DNA of 64,000 nt. It comes from Synechococcales cyanobacterium C42_A2020_086 (lineage in GTDB: Bacteria > Cyanobacteriota > Cyanobacteriia > Elainellales > Elainellaceae). Below, one piece after another: positions 36,691 through 45,147 of the stretch (position 1 is its first letter; each line of letters opens with the position of its first letter). The notes beneath the pieces were generated by a model. The model was not told where the DNA came from. It was given only the letters and a program-made list of their open reading frames with translations, and did not search any database. Position numbers and translations under genes: made by a program. The DNA lies in NCBI GenBank assembly GCA_015272325.1, contig JACYLU010000015.1, forward strand, positions 186,001 to 250,000, given 5' to 3'.

Positions 36691-37248
36691 TCAGCGACGC
36701 CCTAGCCATTCCCGCAGACGAACCCGGCTTGCCACATACAGCGGTAGCTGATAGTGCTCGGCCAGGAGCCAACCCATCATCAGCAGATGGACACCCAAGG
36801 TGCAGCCGATCCAAATCCCAGGAAACCACGACCAAACACTGCCCGGCAACGGTGGAAACAAATAGGACATCAACCAGACAATTGAGGCAGGAAGGGTCAC
36901 CAAGACAATACCAATCAGCCACAGCACAGCCGTCAGACTAGGATCGTCTTGGTGCGTAGATTGCCAGTTCCGCCCAGTCCAGCGCCACGTTAAGGGTTGC
37001 GAGCTATCAACCACCTGCACGGTCTGCTGCTGCAGATTTGCCGTGAAAATATGGCGACAAAAGCTGCAAGCGAAGGCATCCATCAGGGTTAAGCCCGTGA
37101 TGTGCCCATGACGACAAATTGGACAAAGATAGCTGCCCTGGTAACTGAGGGTTGCATCAGGTTTGGAACTCGACGCTTGGGCCTTTGAGCCACGGAACGG
37201 AACAACAGCGCTGAAGCGATCATCTTCGGGGGGTAGCTGGATCGTCAT
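36691..37248 (-). CDS. Zinc-ribbon protein with two membrane helices
   Basis: From ATG 37248 the product is 185 residues. A CPIC...CSFC zinc-ribbon (YLCPICRHGHITGLTLMDAFACSFCRHIF) precedes two hydrophobic helices (VLWLIGIVLVTLPASIVWLMSYLF and WIGCTLGVHLLMMGWLLAEHY). I recognise no named family. It is 82 bp downstream of the lipoprotein gene on the same strand, and the Trypco1-like gene follows. A longer start at 37290 is possible. Confidence 0.68.
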   Translation of the reverse strand: MTIQLPPEDDRFSAVVPFRGSKAQASSSKPDATLSYQGSYLCPICRHGHITGLTLMDAFACSFCRHIFTANLQQQTVQVVDSSQPLTWRWTGRNWQSTHQDDPSLTAVLWLIGIVLVTLPASIVWLMSYLFPPLPGSVWSWFPGIWIGCTLGVHLLMMGWLLAEHYQLPLYVASRVRLREWLGRR

Positions 37249-37330
37249 ATCCAAATCCTGCTCAACGGGATGAGGGCAAACGGATGGCAACGCTTCAGGA
37301 CACAGGTTGCCCCGCCTTCCCGAAGCAGAT

Positions 37331-38071
37331 TTAAAGGGCGCCGATCAAGGCGTTGCTGGAGCCAATAGCCCGCACAACTTCCTTACCATCCTGCTCCAGG
37401 ATAACAACAGGTTCCAATCCCATATCAACCCGCTTGACTAAAACCTGTCCGTTCGCTAGATACTCCCCAACGGCAACGGAACGGGATGTCTCTTCATCGG
37501 GAACCTGCACAATCAAATTGGTGACACCCCCTACCTCCACCACACCACTGATTTCGATAGCTTCGGCTAAGCTCTGAACAGGCATGGGTGCCGGCACACT
37601 CACAGCAGGCGGCGTGGCAGAGAGCGAAGGAGGCGGCAGTGGCGCGGGTTGGGGCAAGGCGGCTACAGAAACCGACGGCAAACTAGCCGGCTCAGCAGCC
37701 ACAACTGGAGTAGAATTGACGGCTGGCGGTCGAGTGGCCACAACGGTGGGTGTAAAGCCAAGGGAGGCAAAGGGGTCAGCGCGCCCGGTTTCCACCTGCG
37801 GCAACCGCTCGAGAGGCGCTGTCGGCGGAATTAAATTCGGTACAGGCAAGGGCTGCATCTCTGAGGCAACCATAGCATCCGGGAAAAAGTCCTGATCGGA
37901 CAGCGGTTGCGCGGTGGAGCTGATCTCGGGAATCGCTTCGGCACCATTGGCAGGCGTACCATTGGCATCTACAGAAGGCAGATCAGGCGACTGAGAGACC
38001 GACGACCGATCACACCCTGCCCCTAACAGAAGAAGCACCACTAGCCCCACTGTCCAGGTTTTGCTTTGCAT
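37331..38071 (-). CDS. Putative lipoprotein with Pro/Ala-rich middle
   Basis: A 246-residue protein with a lipoprotein signal peptide (LLLLGAGC, Cys20). The mature protein starts with an acidic, low-complexity region, then a long Pro/Ala/Val-rich linker. It ends in a compact domain: AIEISGVVEVGGVTNLIVQVPDEETSRSVAVGEYLANGQVLVKRVDMGLEPVVILEQDGKEVVRAIG. That small beta-rich end resembles PilP-type or secretin-pilot domains only in general character. An envelope location is likely; function is unknown. Confidence 0.72.
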   Translation of the reverse strand: MQSKTWTVGLVVLLLLGAGCDRSSVSQSPDLPSVDANGTPANGAEAIPEISSTAQPLSDQDFFPDAMVASEMQPLPVPNLIPPTAPLERLPQVETGRADPFASLGFTPTVVATRPPAVNSTPVVAAEPASLPSVSVAALPQPAPLPPPSLSATPPAVSVPAPMPVQSLAEAIEISGVVEVGGVTNLIVQVPDEETSRSVAVGEYLANGQVLVKRVDMGLEPVVILEQDGKEVVRAIGSSNALIGAL

Positions 38072-38392
38072 CGCTATTTCCTCTCTCTAGTCACTGTTAG
38101 GCAGCTTGCAGTGCCCGACATTGTGCTGGGTATGCAACTCTGCTGACTCGTACCGCGATAGCCCATAAGAATCGGCCATCTGGCGAGGCGATTGTAGAGT
38201 CATCTGTTCATGATACTGAGGAGTAGCCAAAACAACACAAAATTTTTTGAACAGAAAAAATTCTGCTGATTAAATCACGGCTGTGCAAACATAACCAAAA
38301 GCACTTCTGAAGGAGCCGTCCACAAACTGCTCTACCATTTCAAGCAAATATCTCCATCGCCTAGGTGAATGTAGACTGCCTAGATACAGAAC
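38072..38392. other. 321-bp intergenic region
   Basis: It separates the DUF4912 gene from the lipoprotein gene, both on the minus strand, and probably contains a promoter for the latter. I see no gene or clear hairpin. Confidence 0.45.
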
Positions 38393-41300
38393 TTAGAACG
38401 GCTCGTCTCGGGCATCCTCTTTGCTATTGGTATGACGAGAGGGAGTTTCCCGAGTGAATTGAAGATGAATCGAGCGGGTCTGTTCGCCATCCGCAGCCAC
38501 CGCCAAAATGGGGAAGTCAATTAAACCATCCTGGAACGACATTTGGAAACGGAACGTGCCGTCGGGGTTGAGGCGAACCGGACGACCGCCAATCGTCACC
38601 ATAGCGTCGGGTTCCGTTGCCCCGTAGATAATCAGCTCAGCATCGGCAAGCAGCCAAAACTTGCGGGAGCGCAAAGGCGGCATCGATGCGGAGAATCCTA
38701 CACCCGACATACCCACGCCGGACATGCTGTACATGCCGACCCCAGACATCATGCCTACGCCGGACATGCCGTACATCCCTACACCCGATTCGGTGTACAT
38801 GCCGATGCCCGACATGCTGTACATCCCTACACCCGATTCGGTGTACATGCCCACGCCCGACATCATCCCTACGCCGGACATGCCGTACATCCCCACACCC
38901 GATTCGGTAGGAACCGCCATGCCTACGCCCGACATGCCATACATGCCGACTCCAGACATCACGCCCACACCCGATTCGGTGTACATGCCGACTCCAGACA
39001 CCACGCCCACACCCGATTCAGTAGGAACTGCCATGCCCACGCCGGACATCATCCCCACACCTGAAGCCGTCACAAAAGAGCTGAGGGCTTCTTGAGGAAC
39101 TTGCTGCATGGAGCCAAACAGAGAACCCGCTACGCGCTGAGCCTCTGCCGACTCGGCTAAGCCAAAGATGCGTTCGTAGATGGGATGGGTCCAGCGCGAT
39201 TGCTGACGAGGTGATAATTCCAGAAACGTCTGTCCCTGTAGGGTTTCATCCCAATCCACCGTCAGGAATTGCTCTTCTTCCCAATCGGAAGGATACACCG
39301 GCGGAATTCGCACCGGCGCAGAGCGAGCCAGCATCAGCCAGCGCCCATCGCTCGCCACATACCCAATCTCCACGATGTAATCGCGATCGCTAACGGGCAC
39401 CGGCAGGTACCAATCTCGCGCTAATTCGTCGCATTCATACTGCTGCAAGCTGTGGGGGTTCTGTATCGCCAGATCCACATCGGTCACGTCATAAAAGCGC
39501 AGGGCTAGTCGCTGTCCGCCCTGACGTCGCAATTCCTGCTTGTGGGCATCGGGTGTGTCCCAGTAGGCATAAGCCCACTGAGGATCGCGAGGCAACAGCA
39601 CAATCGAGCTTTCGCCATAGCCCTCCGGCAACTCTGCCAGTCCTTCATCTACCGAGGCCAACTCTTCGCTGCTAAGATCACTCTGCCCCACATCAAATTT
39701 GGCAGCCTCCACAGCCGCTTGCGCCCGCTCCTCATCGGTAGCAGGTCCGTTATCAAGCCGTAGCGTTGCAGCAATCCCAGTTATCGCAGCTCCGGCTATG
39801 GGTGCTCCACTCGAGATGGCAGCAGGTGCTTCTTCCTCCAACGGAGCGGCAGGAACATAAATAGGTTCTGAGCGAGCCAGCAGCAACCATTGGTTGTCGG
39901 GAGTAAAATAGCCAATTTCTGCCAGATACTCTCGATTGCCCTCGACCGATACAATCTGATCCTGTACCGATTCAGCACAGTCGTAAACCTGAACTCGATG
40001 GGGTGGCTGGTGCTGGGGATCAATTCCGGTAACATCCAGAATGCGCAGGGCTGAGCGTTGTCCCCCTTGTTGACGCAGGGCAACCTGCTCCGACTCGGGA
40101 ACTTCCCAGTAGGCGTAGGCCTGTCCATTGGCGCGGGGGGTGAGTACAATCCGGCTATCCCGAGGGCGAGTTGCTATGCCGGCTGCAGCTCCCATTGCGC
40201 CCACAACCATCGCTGGAGGAATGGCAGCAGCAGGAGCATCCGGCTCAATCACATCTGGAACTGGGAATGGCTCAGCCAGGGTCGTGGTGGCTGGTGCAGC
40301 CGCAACTCGCACCGGATCCGATTGGGCTAACAGCAGCCAGCGATCGTCCGCGGTGCGGTAACCCACTTCAGCCATGTAGTCGCGCTCCGCTGCTGGAATC
40401 GGCACATGCCGATCGACCTCGGTTTCAGCACAGTCATACACCTGAACATAGCTGGGGGTTTGATGGGTCACATCAATATCTGTGACATCCAAAATACGCA
40501 GTTGGTATTGCTCGCCTCCCTGCTGCCGCAATGCTGCTCGTTCGCTATCAGGGGCTTCCCAATAGGCATAGGCCTGCTCGGCACTGCGCGGGGTTAAGAC
40601 GATACGGCTGTGACGCCTTGAAGCGGCCATACCAGCAGCCAGCCCTGCTGCTCCCAGTCCGGCCGCCAAGGCACCCGTGGATAGCCCAGGGGGCGGTAGC
40701 GGCAGGCTCGGGCTAACGGCAGTGGGAAGATCAACGACAGGGGCGGCGGAGGGAATAGCTGTTGGTGGCTCAACTGGCGGTGGCTCGACTGGTGGTTCAA
40801 CCGGCGCTGCTGAAGCAGGGCGTTCAGGAAGGGTAGCGCGGTCAGCCGTGACAACAGAGCCTGCTCGATCCGCTAAGCTGCCACCAGCCGGTGGAGCTGC
40901 CGGTGGTACCGCCGGAGCCGGGGCTTCCTCGATGGGAGCACTGCGACGTCCCTTGAGTCCCCAGAGCAGCAGTCCTAGCAGCCCCAACAGCGGTAACAAG
41001 AGCCAAGGCAGCCAGCCGCGTCCAGGTTGGGCAGGTTCAGTGGCGGCACCTGGAGTGGCAGCAGGAGAAGCAGCTACCGGACTAGCTTCAGGGCTGGCCT
41101 CAGGAGTGGCAGCAGGAGAAGCAGCTACCGGACTAGCTTCAGGACTAGCAGGCGGACTGGCCGGAATCGGGGCTGCGGCTGTCGGTGTCGTCTGCATCGC
41201 TCCAGCCACTACTTGCTGCCCAGCAGCTGAGGTCACATATCCCAGAAATGCTAGCACAGCTGGATTAGCAGCCTCTTTGTAAGCATAAGCTCGTGGCTGC

Positions 41301-42067
41301 GAGTAAGGGTAGCGAGGATCATCCGGCAAGGTCCCGTGCATAGGCACAATGCGGACATTCGGTTGCCCCAGCACTTGGCTGGCAACAGCATAGCTGATCC
41401 CATCTGCACCCAGTTCATTGATCACGGCAGCGGTGTCATCTTCAGCGATTTGGATGGCATTGGCACCGGTGGTGAAGGGTGCAGCTCTAAATACGCTATA
41501 GTTGCTCAGGGCTTGACGAGTATCGCTCGTTTCTGGACGATCCACTAGGCGAATGGGGCCGGCTGGACCCCCCACCTGTGACCAGTCCGTGATTTCACCT
41601 CGAAAAATTTGGGCAAACTGCGCGAAGGTGAGGTCGCCAGTAAAGGGGTTATCTGGACCCACAATAATGGCAATTTTGGCGCGGCTGAGGGGGACTTCAA
41701 CGAGTCCCTGTGCTTTCTCCGCCTCAGTTAGCGGCCGCCCAATCGCTGCCAGATCGACGGTTCCGTTCAAAACGCCTTGCAGAGCAGGGTCTGTTCCATC
41801 AGCCGCCAGCTGCACCTGAGTCCCGGCGTACTGGGACTCGAACTGCTGTTTCAGCGCTTGATTAGTCACCTCCATGCTATTGGAGCCGTTAATTCGCACG
41901 GTTGTTCCGCTCGGTACTGCCGATGGCAGCGGAAACGTTGGCGCAGGGGAACTAGACTGAGCCAGAACTGGATCGGCAAATAGCGATGCTGCCAGAGGCT
42001 TGGGTGTGACAGCAAGGGCAAGCATCAATGCTAGGGAAACCGCCGAGGAATTGCGTCGCAACATCAT
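38393..42067 (-). CDS. PstS-like / triple DUF4912 protein with SGVGM repeats
   Basis: A 1224-residue mosaic protein. Residues 1-37 are a signal peptide. About 50-290 resemble a phosphate-binding periplasmic domain (GSNSMEVTNQALKQQFESQYAG, AIGRPLTEAEKAQG, FRGEITDWSQVGG). An Ala/Pro/Ser-rich linker with a 51-bp DNA repeat (41052-41153) leads to a transmembrane helix at about 350-370. Three DUF4912 domains follow near 486, 636 and 820, each with SRIVLTPR..AYAYWE and a WLLLARSEPV end. Residues 998-1123 hold about 17 SGVGM-type repeats. A small beta domain (FWLLADAELIIYGATEPDAMVTIGG) ends the protein. The function is unknown; it may link the envelope to a ligand or polymer. Confidence 0.85.
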   Translation of the reverse strand: MMLRRNSSAVSLALMLALAVTPKPLAASLFADPVLAQSSSPAPTFPLPSAVPSGTTVRINGSNSMEVTNQALKQQFESQYAGTQVQLAADGTDPALQGVLNGTVDLAAIGRPLTEAEKAQGLVEVPLSRAKIAIIVGPDNPFTGDLTFAQFAQIFRGEITDWSQVGGPAGPIRLVDRPETSDTRQALSNYSVFRAAPFTTGANAIQIAEDDTAAVINELGADGISYAVASQVLGQPNVRIVPMHGTLPDDPRYPYSQPRAYAYKEAANPAVLAFLGYVTSAAGQQVVAGAMQTTPTAAAPIPASPPASPEASPVAASPAATPEASPEASPVAASPAATPGAATEPAQPGRGWLPWLLLPLLGLLGLLLWGLKGRRSAPIEEAPAPAVPPAAPPAGGSLADRAGSVVTADRATLPERPASAAPVEPPVEPPPVEPPTAIPSAAPVVDLPTAVSPSLPLPPPGLSTGALAAGLGAAGLAAGMAASRRHSRIVLTPRSAEQAYAYWEAPDSERAALRQQGGEQYQLRILDVTDIDVTHQTPSYVQVYDCAETEVDRHVPIPAAERDYMAEVGYRTADDRWLLLAQSDPVRVAAAPATTTLAEPFPVPDVIEPDAPAAAIPPAMVVGAMGAAAGIATRPRDSRIVLTPRANGQAYAYWEVPESEQVALRQQGGQRSALRILDVTGIDPQHQPPHRVQVYDCAESVQDQIVSVEGNREYLAEIGYFTPDNQWLLLARSEPIYVPAAPLEEEAPAAISSGAPIAGAAITGIAATLRLDNGPATDEERAQAAVEAAKFDVGQSDLSSEELASVDEGLAELPEGYGESSIVLLPRDPQWAYAYWDTPDAHKQELRRQGGQRLALRFYDVTDVDLAIQNPHSLQQYECDELARDWYLPVPVSDRDYIVEIGYVASDGRWLMLARSAPVRIPPVYPSDWEEEQFLTVDWDETLQGQTFLELSPRQQSRWTHPIYERIFGLAESAEAQRVAGSLFGSMQQVPQEALSSFVTASGVGMMSGVGMAVPTESGVGVVSGVGMYTESGVGVMSGVGMYGMSGVGMAVPTESGVGMYGMSGVGMMSGVGMYTESGVGMYSMSGIGMYTESGVGMYGMSGVGMMSGVGMYSMSGVGMSGVGFSASMPPLRSRKFWLLADAELIIYGATEPDAMVTIGGRPVRLNPDGTFRFQMSFQDGLIDFPILAVAADGEQTRSIHLQFTRETPSRHTNSKEDARDEPF
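38690..39075 (-). repeat. Coding array of SGVGM-type repeats
   Basis: On the minus strand this stretch encodes about 17 copies of SGVG[MV] separated by short M, YGM, YSM, YTE or AVPTE spacers. The DNA units are near-identical, so the array probably grows and shrinks by recombination or slippage. Confidence 0.95.
41052..41153 (-). repeat. 51-bp tandem duplication in the DUF4912 gene linker
   Basis: Two 51-bp units begin at 41052 and 41103; their first 41 bases are identical. They encode a doubled Ala/Ser/Pro/Glu segment just before the transmembrane helix. Confidence 0.9.
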
Positions 42068-42340
42068 GTAAGAGGAAGGTGAACTAACCCCAAATTAGGT
42101 TAATTTTTGCAAAAGACGAGCTAATTATATACCCCCCTTTTCGAGATGCTTTGCTACGTGATAGACCTTTCTCTTCCGGTTGAAGAAAGAATTTGTACCT
42201 CTTATGACGAACTGTCTTCTGGTTAACCTAGACTAATCAATCCTAAAACCCCGAGCGGTTCTTCATTGCGTCTGCGCCGGAATTCTCTGTGCTTCAAGTA
42301 GCAAATCGGAGCCATCAAACCCCGGAATTCTGTAAAATTA

Positions 42341-42952
42341 CTAGCTTGGATCAAGACGATTTTTCGCCTTTATCGCACGGTAGTTTGACCTAGGCTGCTT
42401 CGAGTGACTGGAGCGAGATCGGGGTAGACAAGAACCCTCACGACGCTGCATCCAAACTCGCGGTTGTCCGGTTGGCTCATTTCCTAGAAACATGCCGTTC
42501 TCAGTCTTCAATCGGTCGGAGCTGTGCCAGAGCGCAAGCAGCGCCAACCCCACGCTCAGCAGTAGCAACCCGCTGCCCGATACAAACAGCCCTAAAGCCA
42601 CATTAATCAGCCAATCAGCGTTGACCAAGGTACGAGCTGCCAAAACTAGCGTGCTGCCACCACTCAGCAACAGCACGTAATGGGACGCCAGCACCGCAGA
42701 GTGGGTCAGTCGGTAGTAAGTTCGCAGAGACTGCAACCGCAGCTTCGCGGAGGTGAGGTAATCACCCCTAGCAAACTCACCCTCTGATGCTTCTGATGCT
42801 AACGTCACATAGTCTTGATGGGCGGTTTGCAACTGGTATAAGCCGACCTGCAAGCGCAGCGATAGCCCGGCCAGCACGAGTGCCGATACCATGAGCAGTA
42901 GCAGCGAATTGAGAATTAGCTGGATTAATTGCGACGTTTGTTCAATGCTCAT
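42341..42952 (-). CDS. Hypothetical membrane protein, 203 aa
   Basis: Not recognised. Three hydrophobic segments are visible: LILNSLLLLMVSALVLAGLSLRL, SAVLASHYVLLLSGGSTLVLAARTLV and LINVALGLFVSGSGLLLLSVGLALLAL. A cytoplasmic loop between the first two (YQLQTAHQDYVTLASEASEGEFARGDYLTSAKLRLQSLRTYYRL) looks helical. The C-terminal ~60 residues are basic and Ser/Arg-rich. The gene lies 273 bp upstream of the DUF4912 gene on the same strand. Confidence 0.65.
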   Translation of the reverse strand: MSIEQTSQLIQLILNSLLLLMVSALVLAGLSLRLQVGLYQLQTAHQDYVTLASEASEGEFARGDYLTSAKLRLQSLRTYYRLTHSAVLASHYVLLLSGGSTLVLAARTLVNADWLINVALGLFVSGSGLLLLSVGLALLALWHSSDRLKTENGMFLGNEPTGQPRVWMQRREGSCLPRSRSSHSKQPRSNYRAIKAKNRLDPS

Positions 42953-43154
42953 GTTCGTTTCACTGCCAATGATTTTAGTACAATTGTATTAAAATCGCTG
43001 TTACCGCCTGCGCCGCCACAACATTTTTTATTATTCAGAGAATTCATAAAAACCGTCCAATCAGGTGATTCTTTGCCGCTTGCGTGAGGCGATGATCCGC
43101 CTAGCACCACCTGACTCTCTGAAATCGATATTCTGGAGGTAAGGCTAGCCCTTG

Positions 43155-43604
43155 ATGCAGATGTATGACGGATTCATGACAGATTCCAAACCTTCATTTG
43201 ACGTTGCTTCAGGCTCATCCTCGGCTGCAGCGACCGATCCGCAATTGCAGCAGCAGATCCAGCGCCTCTATCAGCTAACGGTTTATGGGCGCTGGATGCT
43301 TGTGGGCGCTTTGTGGCTCGGGTTGGCACCCCTTTGTTTATGGGGTCTCCGCTACGAAATTTCCCTGCTGCTAGATTATTTCACCTGGACGGCTGTTCGC
43401 TATGGCATTGCTTACAATCGCTTGCCTGCCTTTGGACTAGCCTTCTGCCTAGGAATGACGCTATCTGTTGCGACTTGGCAGGTCCGCAATCGACTCCTAG
43501 GGCTGTCATCTCGCGAGCGTAAGCGCCTGGTCAACCAAGTGATACGGATTCGCCGGCAGGGCAAGAGCCACCCGCTCTGGCAGTGGGTGTGCCGTCAAGA
43601 CTGA
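43155..43604 (+). CDS. Hypothetical membrane protein, 149 aa
   Basis: Not recognised. A Ser/Ala-rich cytoplasmic leader precedes two hydrophobic helices (WMLVGALWLGLAPLCLWGL and LPAFGLAFCLGMTLSVATWQV). A basic C-terminal segment follows (SSRERKRLVNQVIRIRRQGKSHPLWQWVCRQD). A GGAGG lies upstream, at 43135-43139. Starts at 43155 and 43176 are both possible. Orientation is divergent from the preceding membrane-protein gene. Confidence 0.65.
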   Translation: MQMYDGFMTDSKPSFDVASGSSSAAATDPQLQQQIQRLYQLTVYGRWMLVGALWLGLAPLCLWGLRYEISLLLDYFTWTAVRYGIAYNRLPAFGLAFCLGMTLSVATWQVRNRLLGLSSRERKRLVNQVIRIRRQGKSHPLWQWVCRQD

Positions 43605-43653
43605 GGAGGCTGCCCCGCCGTGGTCTTCAATGCCCCCTCAAAACGATTACTTG

Positions 43654-43683
43654 TGGACTGCTATATGGGGGACTGCTATGTGG
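43654..43683 (+). repeat. 15-bp tandem duplication
   Basis: TGGACTGCTATATGG (43654-43668) is followed by GGGACTGCTATGTGG (43669-43683), with two mismatches. It lies between two convergent genes. Confidence 0.8.
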
Positions 43684-43698
43684 ACCGTTAAGCTGTCA

Positions 43699-44397
43699 TC
43701 AGGGCGGGCAGGTGAGGTTGGTGAAATCACACTTATAAATGTGGCTTTCTTGCCAGCTCAAGGGAATTTCTAATAGGTCGCGTGCACCCGTCATGGCTTG
43801 ACCTACGAAAAACAGCAGCGCGATGCAGTTCAGCACAACATGAACAGTACGCCAGCGTTGGCTGCGGTCTTTGTAGATATCAGGATAAATTGCCAGGGAA
43901 AAAATCATCAGCATGGTGGCCGTCATGCCGTAGTAGTAGTGCGACACATACCACTCGAAGCCGCGCCGGAAAATTTCTGGCTGGCTACCCAGAATCACTA
44001 GTCCCATGCCGGTTAAGGTGGCAAAAATGCCACGCCACAGCCGCGTTCCAGCTCGATTTAGCAGCACGAGCGAGGCAAGGGTGACGCCAAACATCAACAC
44101 CACAAACCAAGCGCGAAAGCTATCCTGCGTCCACACCTGATTTCTAGCCATTTTGGTGAACAGCGGATGGGCCAGTCCGATCAGCGATAGCACTACAACA
44201 CCGTTGCTGAGCCATCGTCCAAGGCGCAAATGTTCTGGACCCACCGCAGCCGGAATCTTGCTCTTGCCAGTCTCCTGAGCCTGCAAGCGGCGCTGGCGTG
44301 TTTGCCAAGCGTAGTGGACAACAATCCCAATCAAAGGAAAAATCACGGCCACAGCCAGAGCCGGATGAATGAGACGGGTTACATCTTCAGTGTTCAT
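43699..44397 (-). CDS. DUF4079 membrane protein
   Basis: A 232-residue multi-pass protein of the DUF4079 family, found mainly in cyanobacteria and plants. It opens with IHPALAVAVIFPLIGIVVHYAWQTRQRR and continues with about five to six helices. Family features include HPLFTKMARNQVWTQDSFRAWFV, FEWYVSHYYYGMTATMLMIFSLAIYPDIY and RTVHVVLNCIALLFFVGQAMTGARDLLEIP. The conserved histidines recall cytochrome b561-type haem ligands, but haem binding is an inference. The tail carries CDFTNLTC. Confidence 0.85.
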   Translation of the reverse strand: MNTEDVTRLIHPALAVAVIFPLIGIVVHYAWQTRQRRLQAQETGKSKIPAAVGPEHLRLGRWLSNGVVVLSLIGLAHPLFTKMARNQVWTQDSFRAWFVVLMFGVTLASLVLLNRAGTRLWRGIFATLTGMGLVILGSQPEIFRRGFEWYVSHYYYGMTATMLMIFSLAIYPDIYKDRSQRWRTVHVVLNCIALLFFVGQAMTGARDLLEIPLSWQESHIYKCDFTNLTCPP

Positions 44398-45147
44398 AGG
44401 GAATCCTCTTTACCAGACAGGGGTAAGGAAATACGCAATACACTCAGAAGGGCAATCTTGACCCGCGACCGTTCAGGATCAGCAGCAACCCAAGCAACCC
44501 ATCAGCTATGAATCCGAGCTACATACCAGCTACCCAACTCCCTTTTTCAGGTGAATGCCTGCTCGTGACTCGATCCACTTGGACAGATCATTGGGTAGAT
44601 CAACGGATTGGGTTATTCAGCATCATACAGCCGCAACCTCGGGCAACTACAGGAGTCAGGGCTTAATCGATATGCGGTTGGTTATTCAGTTTGGTCATGT
44701 CTGTATCGGGTCCTACATGGATCATCTCTAGAGATACCCGAGCATCATCCAAGCAGGAGGAACTCACACCGCCTACGACCACCTTAAAAGCAGAAGTCGA
44801 TCCGGAGATGATTTTTACCTGAGAAATGTGTCACAGATATTTCAAAGCGACTTCACGCCCTTCTCAGGCAGTTCTCAGCCAGTAACGTTAAGAAATGTAA
44901 GGGCAGTCTCGGAACCTAGATGCTGGGGAACCGTCCCTAGTCGTAGGGGTTTTATGTCTACTCCAGGCAACTGCTGATTAGTGTCAGGTTTTGGTGAGTT
45001 AGTGAGGAGTTCAGCACAATCGCGAGGCGACACCGGCACAGGAACCGTGTATTCTGCCCAAATACCATATTTCTCCTCCAGGAGACACCAGGAAACACCG
45101 GCAGATCGTCAACCACAGACCTGTTTTTGGACATGCCGTGAGGGATC
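44398..45147. other. 750-bp intergenic region upstream of bcsA
   Basis: This is the second-longest gene-free stretch. It must contain the bcsA promoter and the upstream region of the DUF4079 gene. I find no convincing gene; a minus-strand frame at 44663-44830 has no start with a ribosome-binding site. A 10-bp near-perfect tandem duplication is at 45079-45098 (CAGGAGACAC / CAGGAAACAC). No c-di-GMP-I riboswitch core is visible. Confidence 0.5.

Noticed and set aside
38690-39075. Possible CRISPR array
   Set aside because: The repeat is in-frame, lies inside a long coding region and has no unique spacers of constant length.
38661-39095. Plus-strand 144-codon open frame with PTPD repeats
   Set aside because: It is the antisense of the SGVGM coding array; the periodic DNA keeps several frames open. 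No ribosome-binding site or domain.
44663-44830. Minus-strand frame of about 55 codons in the bcsA leader
   Set aside because: No start codon with a ribosome-binding site and no recognisable motif.
44900-45147. c-di-GMP riboswitch upstream of bcsA
   Set aside because: The conserved GEMM-I core sequences are not present.
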